From the NCBI GenBank assembly GCA_017856985.1, contig JAFMEA010000017.1, positions 1 through 44,579 on the forward strand: DNA of 44,579 nt, read 5' to 3'. This document shows positions 33,714-41,340 of this stretch, in pieces. The translations under genes were made by a program, and so were the position numbers. Source of the stretch: Planktomarina sp. GTDB lineage: Bacteria; Pseudomonadota; Alphaproteobacteria; Rhodobacterales; Rhodobacteraceae. Under the pieces are notes generated by a model, which saw nothing but the letters and a program-made list of their open reading frames with translations, did not search any database and was not told the origin of the DNA. The stretch's first letter is position 1. Every line of letters begins with the position of its first letter.

Positions 33714-34295
33714 ATGAAGTATCTAGTAATAATTTTAACGATGTGGTCGCTAGTAGCTTGTCAGCGAGCAGTTCCGAACGATGTGTTGCTTGGGCCTTCA
33801 AATAGTGAGTTGCAAAACGATGCACCACCATCGGTCTCGATAGATGGTGTCACAAGTACGGAAAGTGTGGCGAGACTGAGCCCGACAGTGGCAATTTCTA
33901 GTACTGGGATTTCTGAGGAACAAGATTTTGAGGTAGTTGCGAATTCCCAAACAATAGAGAGTGACGCAGAGCGCATTGCTGCCAATCGTGCAAAATATAT
34001 TGTAGTCGATGTAGAAAAATTGCCCACGAGGGTCTTGACTGGACCAAATGTTGTTGAATACGCAATACGTACAGATAATCCACTTGGCGTACAAATTTAC
34101 AACAGACTAGTTGCTTTAGGTGACTCTGTGGCAAGCCAATGGCGTTGTGACAGATTTTTATCATCGGACTTGGCACAAAAGGCCTTTTTGTCTCGCGGTG
34201 GCCCCGAACGAGATATTCTCCTGCTAGATCCTGATGGAGATGGGTTCGCCTGTGCTTGGGATCCTCGACCTTTTCGGATAGCGGTGAAAAACTGA
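33714..34295 (+). CDS. Putative lipoprotein with C-terminal Excalibur-like calcium-binding motif
   Basis: A 193-residue secreted protein. Residues 1-16 form a signal peptide with a lipobox-like LVAC (C16), so it is probably lipid-anchored. Residues 20-110 are low in hydrophobicity, rich in Ser, Thr, Val and Asp, and look unstructured. The C-terminus holds a cysteine (QWRCDRF) and the acidic loop DPDGDGFACAW, which matches the Excalibur motif (DxDxDGxxC). The two cysteines could form a disulfide. Its last about 40 bases overlap the longest frame of the amidase gene. Together with that neighbour it suggests a cell-envelope role (inference). Confidence 0.8.
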   Translation: MKYLVIILTMWSLVACQRAVPNDVLLGPSNSELQNDAPPSVSIDGVTSTESVARLSPTVAISSTGISEEQDFEVVANSQTIESDAERIAANRAKYIVVDVEKLPTRVLTGPNVVEYAIRTDNPLGVQIYNRLVALGDSVASQWRCDRFLSSDLAQKAFLSRGGPERDILLLDPDGDGFACAWDPRPFRIAVKN

Positions 34296-34303
34296 CGCAA
34301 TAT

Positions 34304-34993
34304 TTGATAAACCGACAGCTATCGCCAAATAAGGGCCCTCGCCGTGGGGTAAATAAGCCTCATTTGATCGTGATACATTACACTGCGATGAAATCACCTA
34401 AAGAAGCTCTTAGACGTTTATGTAATCCTGTCCATGAAGTTTCAGCGCACTACTTTATTGAGCAAGGTGGTGCAGTTACACAACTAGTAGGCGAAGCGGA
34501 GCGTGCTTGGCATGCTGGTGTTGGATGCTGGGGAGATTGTTGTGACGTCAATTCTTCTTCGATTGGCATTGAATTGTGTAATACTGGTACTCAACCATTT
34601 CCTAAATCGCAGATATTAGTTTTAAAAAAACTGTTGCGAGAACTAATGGAAAGGTGGGCAATTCCCACCCATGGCATTATTGGCCATTCTGATATGGCTC
34701 CTGGGCGTAAACAAGATCCAGGCCGTTTATTTGATTGGAAAAACTTGGCGGATGAAGGTTTGGCAGTATTTCGTGGGCGTTCTCACGCTCAAATCTTACC
34801 ATTTATGAAAGCAGCTAAATTGTTCGGCTATTCAATTTCTGAGGCAGAGGCAAACTCTGAGGAAATTGAATCTCTTATATTAGAAGCTTTCAGGCAAAGG
34901 TTTAGGCCCAATGCTCTGGGACCACTTTGTAATAGGGATATTAAGATCATATCAGATCTGGGTCAAAGCTACCCGCTTATTGTTAACTCTTGA
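34304..34993 (+). CDS. N-acetylmuramoyl-L-alanine amidase (Amidase_2 type)
   Basis: Zinc amidase that cuts the bond between N-acetylmuramic acid and the stem peptide in peptidoglycan recycling or turnover (AmiD/AmpD family). Catalytic-fold markers are IVIHYTAM (first zinc His), AWHAGVG (second region), SIGIELCN and GHSDMAPGRKQDPGRLFDW (third His and the conserved Asp-Pro-Gly). A helical C-terminal extension of about 60 residues resembles part of a peptidoglycan-binding domain. No ATG is available: the longest frame begins at TTG 34256 inside the lipoprotein gene, and TTG 34304 and CTG 34292 are alternatives. I chose 34304 because relatives start a few residues before SPNKGPRRG. There is no clear signal peptide. 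Confidence 0.87.
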   Translation: MINRQLSPNKGPRRGVNKPHLIVIHYTAMKSPKEALRRLCNPVHEVSAHYFIEQGGAVTQLVGEAERAWHAGVGCWGDCCDVNSSSIGIELCNTGTQPFPKSQILVLKKLLRELMERWAIPTHGIIGHSDMAPGRKQDPGRLFDWKNLADEGLAVFRGRSHAQILPFMKAAKLFGYSISEAEANSEEIESLILEAFRQRFRPNALGPLCNRDIKIISDLGQSYPLIVNS

Positions 34994-35025
34994 CCGCCAC
35001 GACCTTGCGGCCTAACAGCAGAATT

Positions 35026-35395
35026 GCGCGGGAGGTTGGGCAATCGCGAGGGATAACCCTCGAGGAAAGTCCGGACTCCCTGAAACAACGGTGCCGGGTA
35101 ACGCCCGGCGGGGGCAACCCCAGGGAAAGCGCCACAGAGAACAGACAGCCTTGCATGCAGGGTAATGGTGAAACGGTGGGGTAAAGCTCACCGCGCGATT
35201 GGTAACAGTCGTGGCACGGCAAGCCCCACCGGGAGCAATGCCAAATAGGGACCGCACATGGACCGTTTCAGTCTAGCAGGTTCGGGTTGGCAGCTAGATG
35301 GGCCTGGTAACAGGCTCACGAGATGAATGATTGCCCAAGGTGGCGTGGGTAACTACGTTAACCTGGACAAAATCCGGCTTACAGGCCGCCCGCGC
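35026..35395 (+). ncRNA. rnpB: RNase P RNA (bacterial class A)
   Basis: Catalytic RNA that removes 5' leaders from pre-tRNAs. Helix P1 is formed by GCGCGGG (35026-35032) with CCCGCGC (35389-35395), which gives the ends of a roughly 370-nt RNA. The conserved core starts GAGGAAAGTCCGGA (35062-35075) and ends near ACAAAATCCGGCTT (35367-35380). Helix P4 pairs AAG and CCGGA (35067-35069, 35071-35075, bulged U at 35070) with TCCGGCTT (35373-35380). The CCA-binding loop GGTAA is at 35306-35310. Conserved GGTAACGCCCGGCGG after the core also fits. It occupies the space between the amidase gene and rpmG; the reading frames crossing it are not genes. Confidence 0.97.
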
Positions 35396-35426
35396 ACTTT
35401 TGTTTTGATACATATCTGGGAAATGG

Positions 35427-35454
35427 TTGACAGTGCAGCTTACAACGTTAAAAG
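35427..35454 (+). promoter_or_regulatory. Possible sigma-70-type promoter for rpmG
   Basis: A perfect -35 hexamer TTGACA (35427-35432) is followed after 16 bases by TAAAAG (35449-35454), a four-of-six match to the -10 consensus. It sits about 54 bases upstream of the rpmG start and just beyond the 3' end of the RNase P RNA. The weak -10 and short spacing make this tentative. Confidence 0.35.
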
Positions 35455-35507
35455 CCATAACTTAGTATTCATGCGGCCATTGGGTTGCGCTCCGAAGGAG
35501 AATTACA

Positions 35508-35675
35508 ATGGCGAAGCCAACCACGATTAAAATTCGGCTAAATTCTAGTGCTGGCACAGGACACTTCTATGTGGCTAAAAAAAATGCCAGGACAATGACT
35601 GAAAAAATGGTTGCCCGGAAATATGACCCAGTTGTACGAAAGCACGTTGAATACAAAGAAGGTAAAATCAAGTAA
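35508..35675 (+). CDS. rpmG: 50S ribosomal protein L33
   Basis: A 55-residue ribosomal protein of the large subunit, too short for many gene finders. It begins [18 protein letters not shown] and continues with [23 protein letters not shown] and ends YKEGKIK, matching L33 throughout. It lacks the four cysteines of the zinc-ribbon form, so it is the zinc-independent (C-minus) type. The ATG at 35508 follows a strong AAGGAG site (35495-35500). It is monocistronic, with a terminator 23 bases after the stop. Confidence 0.96.
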   Translation: MAKPTTIKIRLNSSAGTGHFYVAKKNARTMTEKMVARKYDPVVRKHVEYKEGKIK

Positions 35676-35697
35676 CTAAACTCTCTTAATTGTTTAC

Positions 35698-35732
35698 AAA
35701 GGGCTGTGAGATTTGCGCAGCCTTTATTTTTT
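35698..35732 (+). terminator. Rho-independent terminator after rpmG
   Basis: AAAGG(G)CTGTG (35698-35708) pairs with CGCAGCCTTT (35716-35725) around the 7-base loop AGATTTG, leaving one bulged G and one G-U pair, then ATTTTTT follows. Position just after rpmG and the T-run make it a credible intrinsic terminator. Confidence 0.75.
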
Positions 35733-35792
35733 CAACAATGCGTTAGAGTTTTATGTGTCATCGAATATTTTTCACTAGATAAAATCGATAAA

Positions 35793-35827
35793 TTAAAAAG
35801 CACCCAATGGGTTTCCACTGGGTGCTT
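35793..35827 (-). terminator. Rho-independent terminator of the Bax-inhibitor-1 family gene
   Basis: On the minus strand AAGCACCCA (35827-35819) pairs perfectly with TGGGTGCTT (35806-35798) around a 12-base loop, followed by TTTAATT. It begins 34 bases downstream of the gene's stop codon. The stem is nine uninterrupted base pairs. Confidence 0.8.
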
Positions 35828-35860
35828 CTGAATTACTCTCGATTACTAAATTGTATTTTG

Positions 35861-36643
35861 TTAGTCACTGGTGCTTCCCATGAACATCAGCAGGAACTGA
35901 AACATGTTTAAGAAGTCGAGGTACAGGTTCAGAGCACCAAAGATTGCTGACTTGGCAAGCCAATCTTGATCACCATGGTGAGCATGCGCCAGATACTGGT
36001 TTTTGATATTTTGAGTGTCATAGGCAGTTAAACCAGCAAATACCAAAACGCCAATGCCTGAAATTGCAAATAGTAGTGCTGGAGACTGTAGGAAGATATT
36101 TACTACCATCGCTACAACTAATCCTATTACTCCCATAATAAGGAAACTACTCCAACCTGATATGTCTCGTTTTGTAGTATAGCCGAAGAGAGATAGCCCC
36201 GCGAATGCAATGGCAGTCACTAAAAACGTTTGTGTTATTGAGTATCCAGTATAGCGGATGAAAATTGAACTTAGCGACAGTCCGATCAGTGTCGCAAAGG
36301 TAAAGAAGAATAGCTGTGCACCGGCTGCCGTCGCTCGGCGCATTACAGATCCCATTCCAAGAAACAAAACTGCCAATGGCGCAAACATAATGACGTATTT
36401 GAGTGGTGTCCCATAAATTGTTAGGCCAAAGCTCGTTAGCAGTTTGCCATTTGGCAATTGTGCTGCTGCTAAGGTCGGATCGGTCGTTGTGGCTAGTCCC
36501 GCTATAGCCCAAGCAGCTACAGCAGTGATCACCATGCCAACTGACATTGTGCTGTAGACTTTGTTCATGTGTGATTTTAGGCCGGCGTCAACAGTTGCTG
36601 TACGCTTACCGGCATTTGCGCTTATTGTATTATAATCTGCCAT
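35861..36643 (-). CDS. Bax inhibitor-1/YccA family membrane protein
   Basis: A 260-residue protein with seven hydrophobic segments of the BI-1/YccA (TMBIM) family; bacterial members interact with the FtsH protease or act as pH-dependent calcium channels. After a short polar N-terminus (ADYNTISANAGKR), HMNKVYSTMSVGMVITA opens the first helix. The C-terminal LTAYDTQNIKNQYLAH and ALNLYLDFLNMFQFLLMF are diagnostic. The frame continues upstream to 36721, but the ATG at 36643 has GGAGAG six bases before it and gives normal family length. It is transcribed alone and ends in its own terminator. Confidence 0.93.
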   Translation of the reverse strand: MADYNTISANAGKRTATVDAGLKSHMNKVYSTMSVGMVITAVAAWAIAGLATTTDPTLAAAQLPNGKLLTSFGLTIYGTPLKYVIMFAPLAVLFLGMGSVMRRATAAGAQLFFFTFATLIGLSLSSIFIRYTGYSITQTFLVTAIAFAGLSLFGYTTKRDISGWSSFLIMGVIGLVVAMVVNIFLQSPALLFAISGIGVLVFAGLTAYDTQNIKNQYLAHAHHGDQDWLAKSAIFGALNLYLDFLNMFQFLLMFMGSTSD

Positions 36644-36782
36644 GTTGCTCTCCAAAATGGTGCACTTGCACTTACGGTTTAATCTTACCTCTAATATCGG
36701 TCTAATCTCATTTAATTTCAAGAGGCTTTAAGCTTTTATGTATTAAGATATGCTAAAACCTGAAAAATTTTAATACTTTATC

Positions 36783-37763
36783 TTAGCTTTTGGACTTAGG
36801 ACCGCGAACAATAAATTTACCTATAGATTTGCGTGCTTTGAGCTCATCTAACGCCTGTAGCGCCTGATCGAATTCATGCACCTTGCTTATGTGGGGTTTG
36901 AGTGTTCCGTCAACAATTAAATTGAGTATTTTATTAAGGCTTGAAACTAAAATTTCTGGAGCATGACTCAAGTACCCTCCCCAGTTGAAACCCATAATAT
37001 TTACATTCTTTATAAGTAAATGATTAGCTTTTATTTGGGGAATGTTTCCACTTGCAAATCCAATTATAAGATAGCGAGCTTCCGGCTTGCAGCAGCTGAG
37101 CGCAGTCAAAAAAGAGCTGCCACCAACTGGATCATATACGATATCTATACCGCCAAGCTTTTTAATAATACTGCGTACATCATCGACCGCGCTGTCCAAG
37201 GTAATTGTTGCACCTCGTGTTTTGCAAATATCCATCTTGTCATTTCCGCGCGCAACTGCAATTACTTCTGCCCCAAGTGCGGCGCCTATTTCCACGGCTG
37301 TTAGACCGACGCCGCCTCCGGCACCTAAAACCAGTAACTTATCCCCTGACTTTATTTTTGCACGGTGGGTAAGAGATAGGTGAGAGGTTCCGTAACTGAT
37401 GAGTGCGGAAGCTGCTGTTTCATAGGACATATTGGTCGAGATTTTTATGCAGCGTCCAATATCGACTGCACAAAACTCAGCCAAGCCACCCGAGCCGGTA
37501 AAGGCTGCAACACGGTCCCCCACTTTAAATTCTGTGACGCTTTGTCCTACGGCTACGACGTCGCCAGCGATTTCCATCCCAAGAGAAAAAGGCAGTAAAG
37601 GAGTTTCTTGGTAAACACCCTCTATCATGAGCAGATCCGCAAAGTTCAAACCGCACGCTTCAGTTTGAATCAAAACTTGTGAGGAAGAAACTGAGGGAAC
37701 TGAAATATTTGAAAAGACTGGTTTCGTACCGTGATTTTCAACTTGTAAGGCCCGCATTGCCAT
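36783..37763 (-). CDS. Zinc-independent MDR oxidoreductase, NADPH:quinone reductase-like
   Basis: A 326-residue member of the medium-chain dehydrogenase family in the quinone oxidoreductase branch. The N-terminal GroES-like part contains GLNFADLLMIEGVYQ and LPFSLGMEIAGDVVAVG. The nucleotide-binding motif is VLGAGGGVGLTAVEIG (Rossmann GxGxxG type). The cysteine/histidine ligands of zinc alcohol dehydrogenases are absent. ATG codons at 37763 and 37757 are both possible; the second gives the common MRALQV start. Substrate unknown; an acyl-CoA or enone reductase is possible. Confidence 0.9.
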   Translation of the reverse strand: MAMRALQVENHGTKPVFSNISVPSVSSSQVLIQTEACGLNFADLLMIEGVYQETPLLPFSLGMEIAGDVVAVGQSVTEFKVGDRVAAFTGSGGLAEFCAVDIGRCIKISTNMSYETAASALISYGTSHLSLTHRAKIKSGDKLLVLGAGGGVGLTAVEIGAALGAEVIAVARGNDKMDICKTRGATITLDSAVDDVRSIIKKLGGIDIVYDPVGGSSFLTALSCCKPEARYLIIGFASGNIPQIKANHLLIKNVNIMGFNWGGYLSHAPEILVSSLNKILNLIVDGTLKPHISKVHEFDQALQALDELKARKSIGKFIVRGPKSKS

Positions 37764-37849
37764 TATCCAACTAATTTAACGAAAATATGTTCTAAATATG
37801 CCATGTTCGTTTGGATTTTTACAGAGTGTTTTGTTCGGGCATGCTCTAG

Positions 37850-37886
37850 TTTCAGTGAAGTTTAGAAAACTCACTTCACGCTGAAA
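37850..37886. other. Long imperfect hairpin in the guaD/MDR spacer
   Basis: TTTCAGTGAAGT (37850-37861) pairs with ACTTCAC and TGAAA (37873-37879 and 37882-37886), leaving a two-base bulge and an 11-base loop, for 12 base pairs. No T-run follows on either strand, so it is not a standard terminator. It lies 58 bases downstream of the guaD stop and 87 bases upstream of the next minus-strand gene's start. It could stabilise mRNA ends or be a protein-binding dyad. Confidence 0.4.
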
Positions 37887-37943
37887 TATTTGGCCTAGCT
37901 TGGGGTTGGGTACAATTGACGGCATTGCAGGTACTGGAGCGAG

Positions 37944-39233
37944 TTACACAGCCTTACCCGCAACCCAAACTTGGCGAACTGCGCGATCGTCTCCCATCAT
38001 AATGGTTGGAAATAAAGATTCCCAAAAGTTATTTGAGTTTCTCACTCGTTGATCAATTGCAATTGTTGAGTTGAGGTTTAAGACACATATGTCAGCTTCT
38101 ATGCCTGGGCTGAGCTTGCCTATCAGATCCTCGAGGTGCAGTGCCTTAGCGGAACCTTCGGTAGCTAACCATATAAGTTGAGCTGGATGAATGGCCGCCC
38201 CTTGCAATTGAGCAACTTCATAAGCAGCGGCCATGGTGCGCAACATCGAAAAACTTGAGCCACCGCCAACATCAGATGCTAATCCCAGGCCCACCTTAGC
38301 TTTTGCCAAGCCTATTAGATTAAATAATCCAGAACCGATAAACGTATTAGAAGTGGGGCAATGCACAACTGAGGCTCCGACCTCTGCCAACTTATCTATC
38401 TCACGAGATTTTAGGTGGATGGAATGACCGTAAACACCACGTGCACCAAGCAGCCCATATTGTTCATATGTATCAAGATAATCGCGGGCGGATGGAAATA
38501 GATCTTGCACCCAAGCTATTTCTTCGGTTTGTTCGGATAAATGTGTCTGCATTAAACATTCAGGCCGCTCAGACCATAATGCGCCTAGAGCATGTAACTG
38601 CTCTGCTGTCGATGTGGGTGAAAATCTAGGTGTGATGGCATAAGTTGCCCGACCTTTGTTATGCCATCTATCAATTAACTCTTTGCTTTCGTCGTATGCC
38701 CTTTGGGCTGTATCAATCAGACCTGCTGGCGCATTACGGTCCATGCAAGTTTTGCCGCCAACCACGCGCATGCCGCGCTTGCCCGCAGTTTCAAAATAAG
38801 CATTTACTGATGACGGTGCCGTCGTACAGAAGCTGGCCATTGTAGTTGTCCCATGAGCAAGTGCTAGGTCCAAATAGCAATTGGCAACCTCACCCGCATA
38901 AGTTGGATCAGATAGGCGCATTTCTTCGGGAAAGGTATAGGAATTTAGCCAATCTATGAGCCGTTTGCCCCAGCTAGCGATAATGGCCGTCTGGGGGTAG
39001 TGAACATGTGCGTCTACGAAGCCAGGCATAATTAAATCATTGCCATAATCGGTGACATTTGCCTCAGGAAATTCTGTCAAAAGTTTTTCCCGTGATCCAA
39101 CTGCCAGGATGTGGCCAGCATCAATCAAGACTGCTCCGTCGTGGCGGTGATTGGTTACTTCCTGCCAAGGACTTTGAAAGGGGTCTCCATCAAAACGTAA
39201 TGTTTGACCAAGAAGTAAGTTCTGATTCATCAT
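37944..39233 (-). CDS. guaD: Guanine deaminase
   Basis: Deaminates guanine to xanthine, feeding purine degradation to urate. The 429-residue amidohydrolase has the metal motif GFVDAHVHYPQT, the substrate-region SWGKRLIDWLNSYTFPEE, the later metal histidines in MQTHLSEQ and VYGHSIHL, and the terminal aspartate in LASDVGGGSSFSM; this set is specific for guanine deaminases. The frame opens at a TTG (39245), but ATG 39233 (or 39230) is the likelier start. It diverges from mgtE. It is not next to the urate genes at 915-3979, but the function links them. Confidence 0.95.
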   Translation of the reverse strand: MMNQNLLLGQTLRFDGDPFQSPWQEVTNHRHDGAVLIDAGHILAVGSREKLLTEFPEANVTDYGNDLIMPGFVDAHVHYPQTAIIASWGKRLIDWLNSYTFPEEMRLSDPTYAGEVANCYLDLALAHGTTTMASFCTTAPSSVNAYFETAGKRGMRVVGGKTCMDRNAPAGLIDTAQRAYDESKELIDRWHNKGRATYAITPRFSPTSTAEQLHALGALWSERPECLMQTHLSEQTEEIAWVQDLFPSARDYLDTYEQYGLLGARGVYGHSIHLKSREIDKLAEVGASVVHCPTSNTFIGSGLFNLIGLAKAKVGLGLASDVGGGSSFSMLRTMAAAYEVAQLQGAAIHPAQLIWLATEGSAKALHLEDLIGKLSPGIEADICVLNLNSTIAIDQRVRNSNNFWESLFPTIMMGDDRAVRQVWVAGKAV

Positions 39234-39302
39234 TATATCTTTCAAAGATTGAAACTAAGGTGCTTACCTTGTCATAGGAGTGGCAACTTCGTAAAGGCAG
39301 GT

Positions 39303-40676
39303 ATGACGAAACTTTATGATAATCCAACCGAGTTAAGTGATATTTTGGATAACCAACGCGTGTTAGATGTGCGCGCAGCTGTTGTGAACGTGGATGTCGA
39401 AGGTTTGCATGGCTTATTAGACTTTCTTCACCCGGCTGATGTTGCCGACCTTTTGGAGCAGATCAGTGATGGACTTCGAGGACGGCTATTAGATCTGTGG
39501 AAGGGTGGAATAAACGGAGAAGTTCTTTCGGAGCTTGATGAAAGTATTCGTGAAAATATCATTGATGGACTAAATTCATCCGAGCTTGTGGATGCTGTAA
39601 GACATCTTGAGACAGATGATGTTGTTAACCTGGTAGAGGACCTGGATGAGCCCCAAAAAGAGGCCATCCTAAAGGCATTAGATGATGCGGAGAGGGTGCT
39701 TGTCGAGCAATCTCTGTCTTATCCAAACGATTCTGCCGGGAGATTGATGCAACGTGAAGTGGTTATGGCACCTGAGCATTGGAATATTGGTCAGGCCATT
39801 GATTATTTGCGGCGGCAAGGAGCATTACCAGAACAATTCTATCATATAATTTTGGTTGATCCACGTATGCGTCCAACTGGCTATGTCGCCTTAGGAAAGC
39901 TATTGGGTGCCAAACGAGCTGTATCCCTAAGAGAAGTTACTGAGCATAGCTTTCGTACCATCCCCTTTGACCAACCTGAAGGTGAGGTCGCTTATGCGTT
40001 CAATCAATATCATCTTATTTCAGCACCAGTAGTGGACTCTGATGATCGACTTGTCGGTGTAATCACTATTGATGACGCTATGGTTGTGTTGGATGAAGAG
40101 CATGAAGAGGACATTATGCGCTTGGCGGGCGTAGGTGATGGGTCACTCTCTGATCGTGTTATTGAGACCATCAAGCGCCGATTCCCTTGGTTGGCCGTCA
40201 ATTTGTGTACCGCAATTATAGCTTCGCTGGTAATATCTATATTCGAAGCCACCATTACCCAAGTTATAGCACTAGCGGTTTTGATGCCTATTGTGGCTTC
40301 GATGGGTGGAAATGCGGGGACGCAATCCCTCACGGTTGCGGTCCGAGCAATCGCTACCAAGGATCTGACGACCTCGAACGTTTGGCGTGTGATCCGACGA
40401 GAAGTTTTAGTCGGGCTAGGTAACGGTATTATATTTGCAGCAATACTTTGGTTTGTCGGCTTTTTCTGGTTTGGATCTTCGACCATTGGATGGATTCTAG
40501 CCCTGGCTATGGTGGTAAACATGGTTATTGCTGGGTTTGCAGGAACGGTTATTCCAGTAATTTTAGAAAAAATGGGGGTTGATCCGGCGCTGGCAGCTGG
40601 TGCCTTTGTTACCACCGTCACAGATGTGGTTGGATTTTTCGCTTTTCTTGGATTGGCGGCGTGGGTGTTGCTATGA
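39303..40676 (+). CDS. mgtE: Magnesium transporter MgtE
   Basis: Mg2+ channel/transporter of 457 residues. The N-terminal MgtE domain contains helical repeats (LLDFLHPADVADLLEQI is typical). A pair of CBS domains follows at about residues 140-265, with VDSDDRLVGVITIDDAMVV, and senses magnesium. About five membrane helices form the C-terminal third, with the pore signature GGNAGTQSLTVAVRA. The frame extends upstream to 39249, but the ATG at 39303 has AAAGG (39292-39296) six bases before it and matches the family start. The stop overlaps the next start (ATGA). Confidence 0.95.
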   Translation: MTKLYDNPTELSDILDNQRVLDVRAAVVNVDVEGLHGLLDFLHPADVADLLEQISDGLRGRLLDLWKGGINGEVLSELDESIRENIIDGLNSSELVDAVRHLETDDVVNLVEDLDEPQKEAILKALDDAERVLVEQSLSYPNDSAGRLMQREVVMAPEHWNIGQAIDYLRRQGALPEQFYHIILVDPRMRPTGYVALGKLLGAKRAVSLREVTEHSFRTIPFDQPEGEVAYAFNQYHLISAPVVDSDDRLVGVITIDDAMVVLDEEHEEDIMRLAGVGDGSLSDRVIETIKRRFPWLAVNLCTAIIASLVISIFEATITQVIALAVLMPIVASMGGNAGTQSLTVAVRAIATKDLTTSNVWRVIRREVLVGLGNGIIFAAILWFVGFFWFGSSTIGWILALAMVVNMVIAGFAGTVIPVILEKMGVDPALAAGAFVTTVTDVVGFFAFLGLAAWVLL

Positions 40677-41233
40677 CTTTAGAAGAACAGAAGAAGGCTG
40701 CCAGAGGGTCTGCGTTTGCTAGAAGAAAGATAGCTTTCGGTGCTCAAAATGAAGTAACCTGTGAGGTGCTCTCAGAAGTATTAGCTGCCTATCGTGGCGC
40801 TCCTTTGGCAGGATTTATGCCAATAAATACTGAAATTGACCCCCTTCCTGCCATGGTTGAGGCATCCGCCCATGGGATGGTAGGGGTCCCCGTTATTAAA
40901 GCTAGGGCTAAACCCTTGGAATTTGCAAAATGGGACCCTGAGACGGAAATGGTAGCAGGCGCCTTCAAAGTTGAAATACCCGCTTTTATTGAATGGATCG
41001 TGCCGGAAATTATCCTTGTACCCTTGGTAGCTTGGGATAAAGAGGGCGGCCGATTAGGGTATGGTGGTGGTTTTTACGACCGCACTCTTGAGCGTCTTCG
41101 TGCTCGTGGGCCAATACTGGCCATTGGCTTCGCATTTAATGCACAGGAGGATCACAACCTTCCATTAGAGCCAACAGATCAATTCTTAGATATGATAATT
41201 ACCGAAGATAGAATTTTAAAAGTTAAAGACTGA
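40673..41233 (+). CDS. 5-formyltetrahydrofolate cyclo-ligase
   Basis: Converts 5-formyl-THF to 5,10-methenyl-THF with ATP. The 186-residue protein has the family's nucleotide/folate motif GRLGYGGGFYDR and the preceding VPLVAWDKEGG, plus an N-terminal basic helix. The GTG at 40661 would start earlier; I use the ATG at 40673, which overlaps the mgtE stop by four bases (ATGA), so the two are probably co-translated. The enzyme is a housekeeping folate function unrelated to magnesium except for its Mg-ATP need. Confidence 0.94.
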   Translation: MTLEEQKKAARGSAFARRKIAFGAQNEVTCEVLSEVLAAYRGAPLAGFMPINTEIDPLPAMVEASAHGMVGVPVIKARAKPLEFAKWDPETEMVAGAFKVEIPAFIEWIVPEIILVPLVAWDKEGGRLGYGGGFYDRTLERLRARGPILAIGFAFNAQEDHNLPLEPTDQFLDMIITEDRILKVKD

Positions 41234-41340
41234 TAAGACCAATGTTAGGTTCAATTTTTAGTAACTTGTGCGATGCATGATGGTACGCATGGATTATACC
41301 ACATCTTGCTATATGGTCTGAGGCATCCTAAGGAATTTAC

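Noticed and set aside
34983-35257. Open frames on both strands across the RNase P RNA region
   Set aside because: They overlap the well-supported structured RNA, lack ribosome-binding sites and show no protein family features.
40010-40621. Minus-strand frame of about 203 codons opposite mgtE
   Set aside because: It lies wholly inside the conserved CBS and membrane parts of mgtE and its translation is Ser/Thr/Ile-rich without family features.
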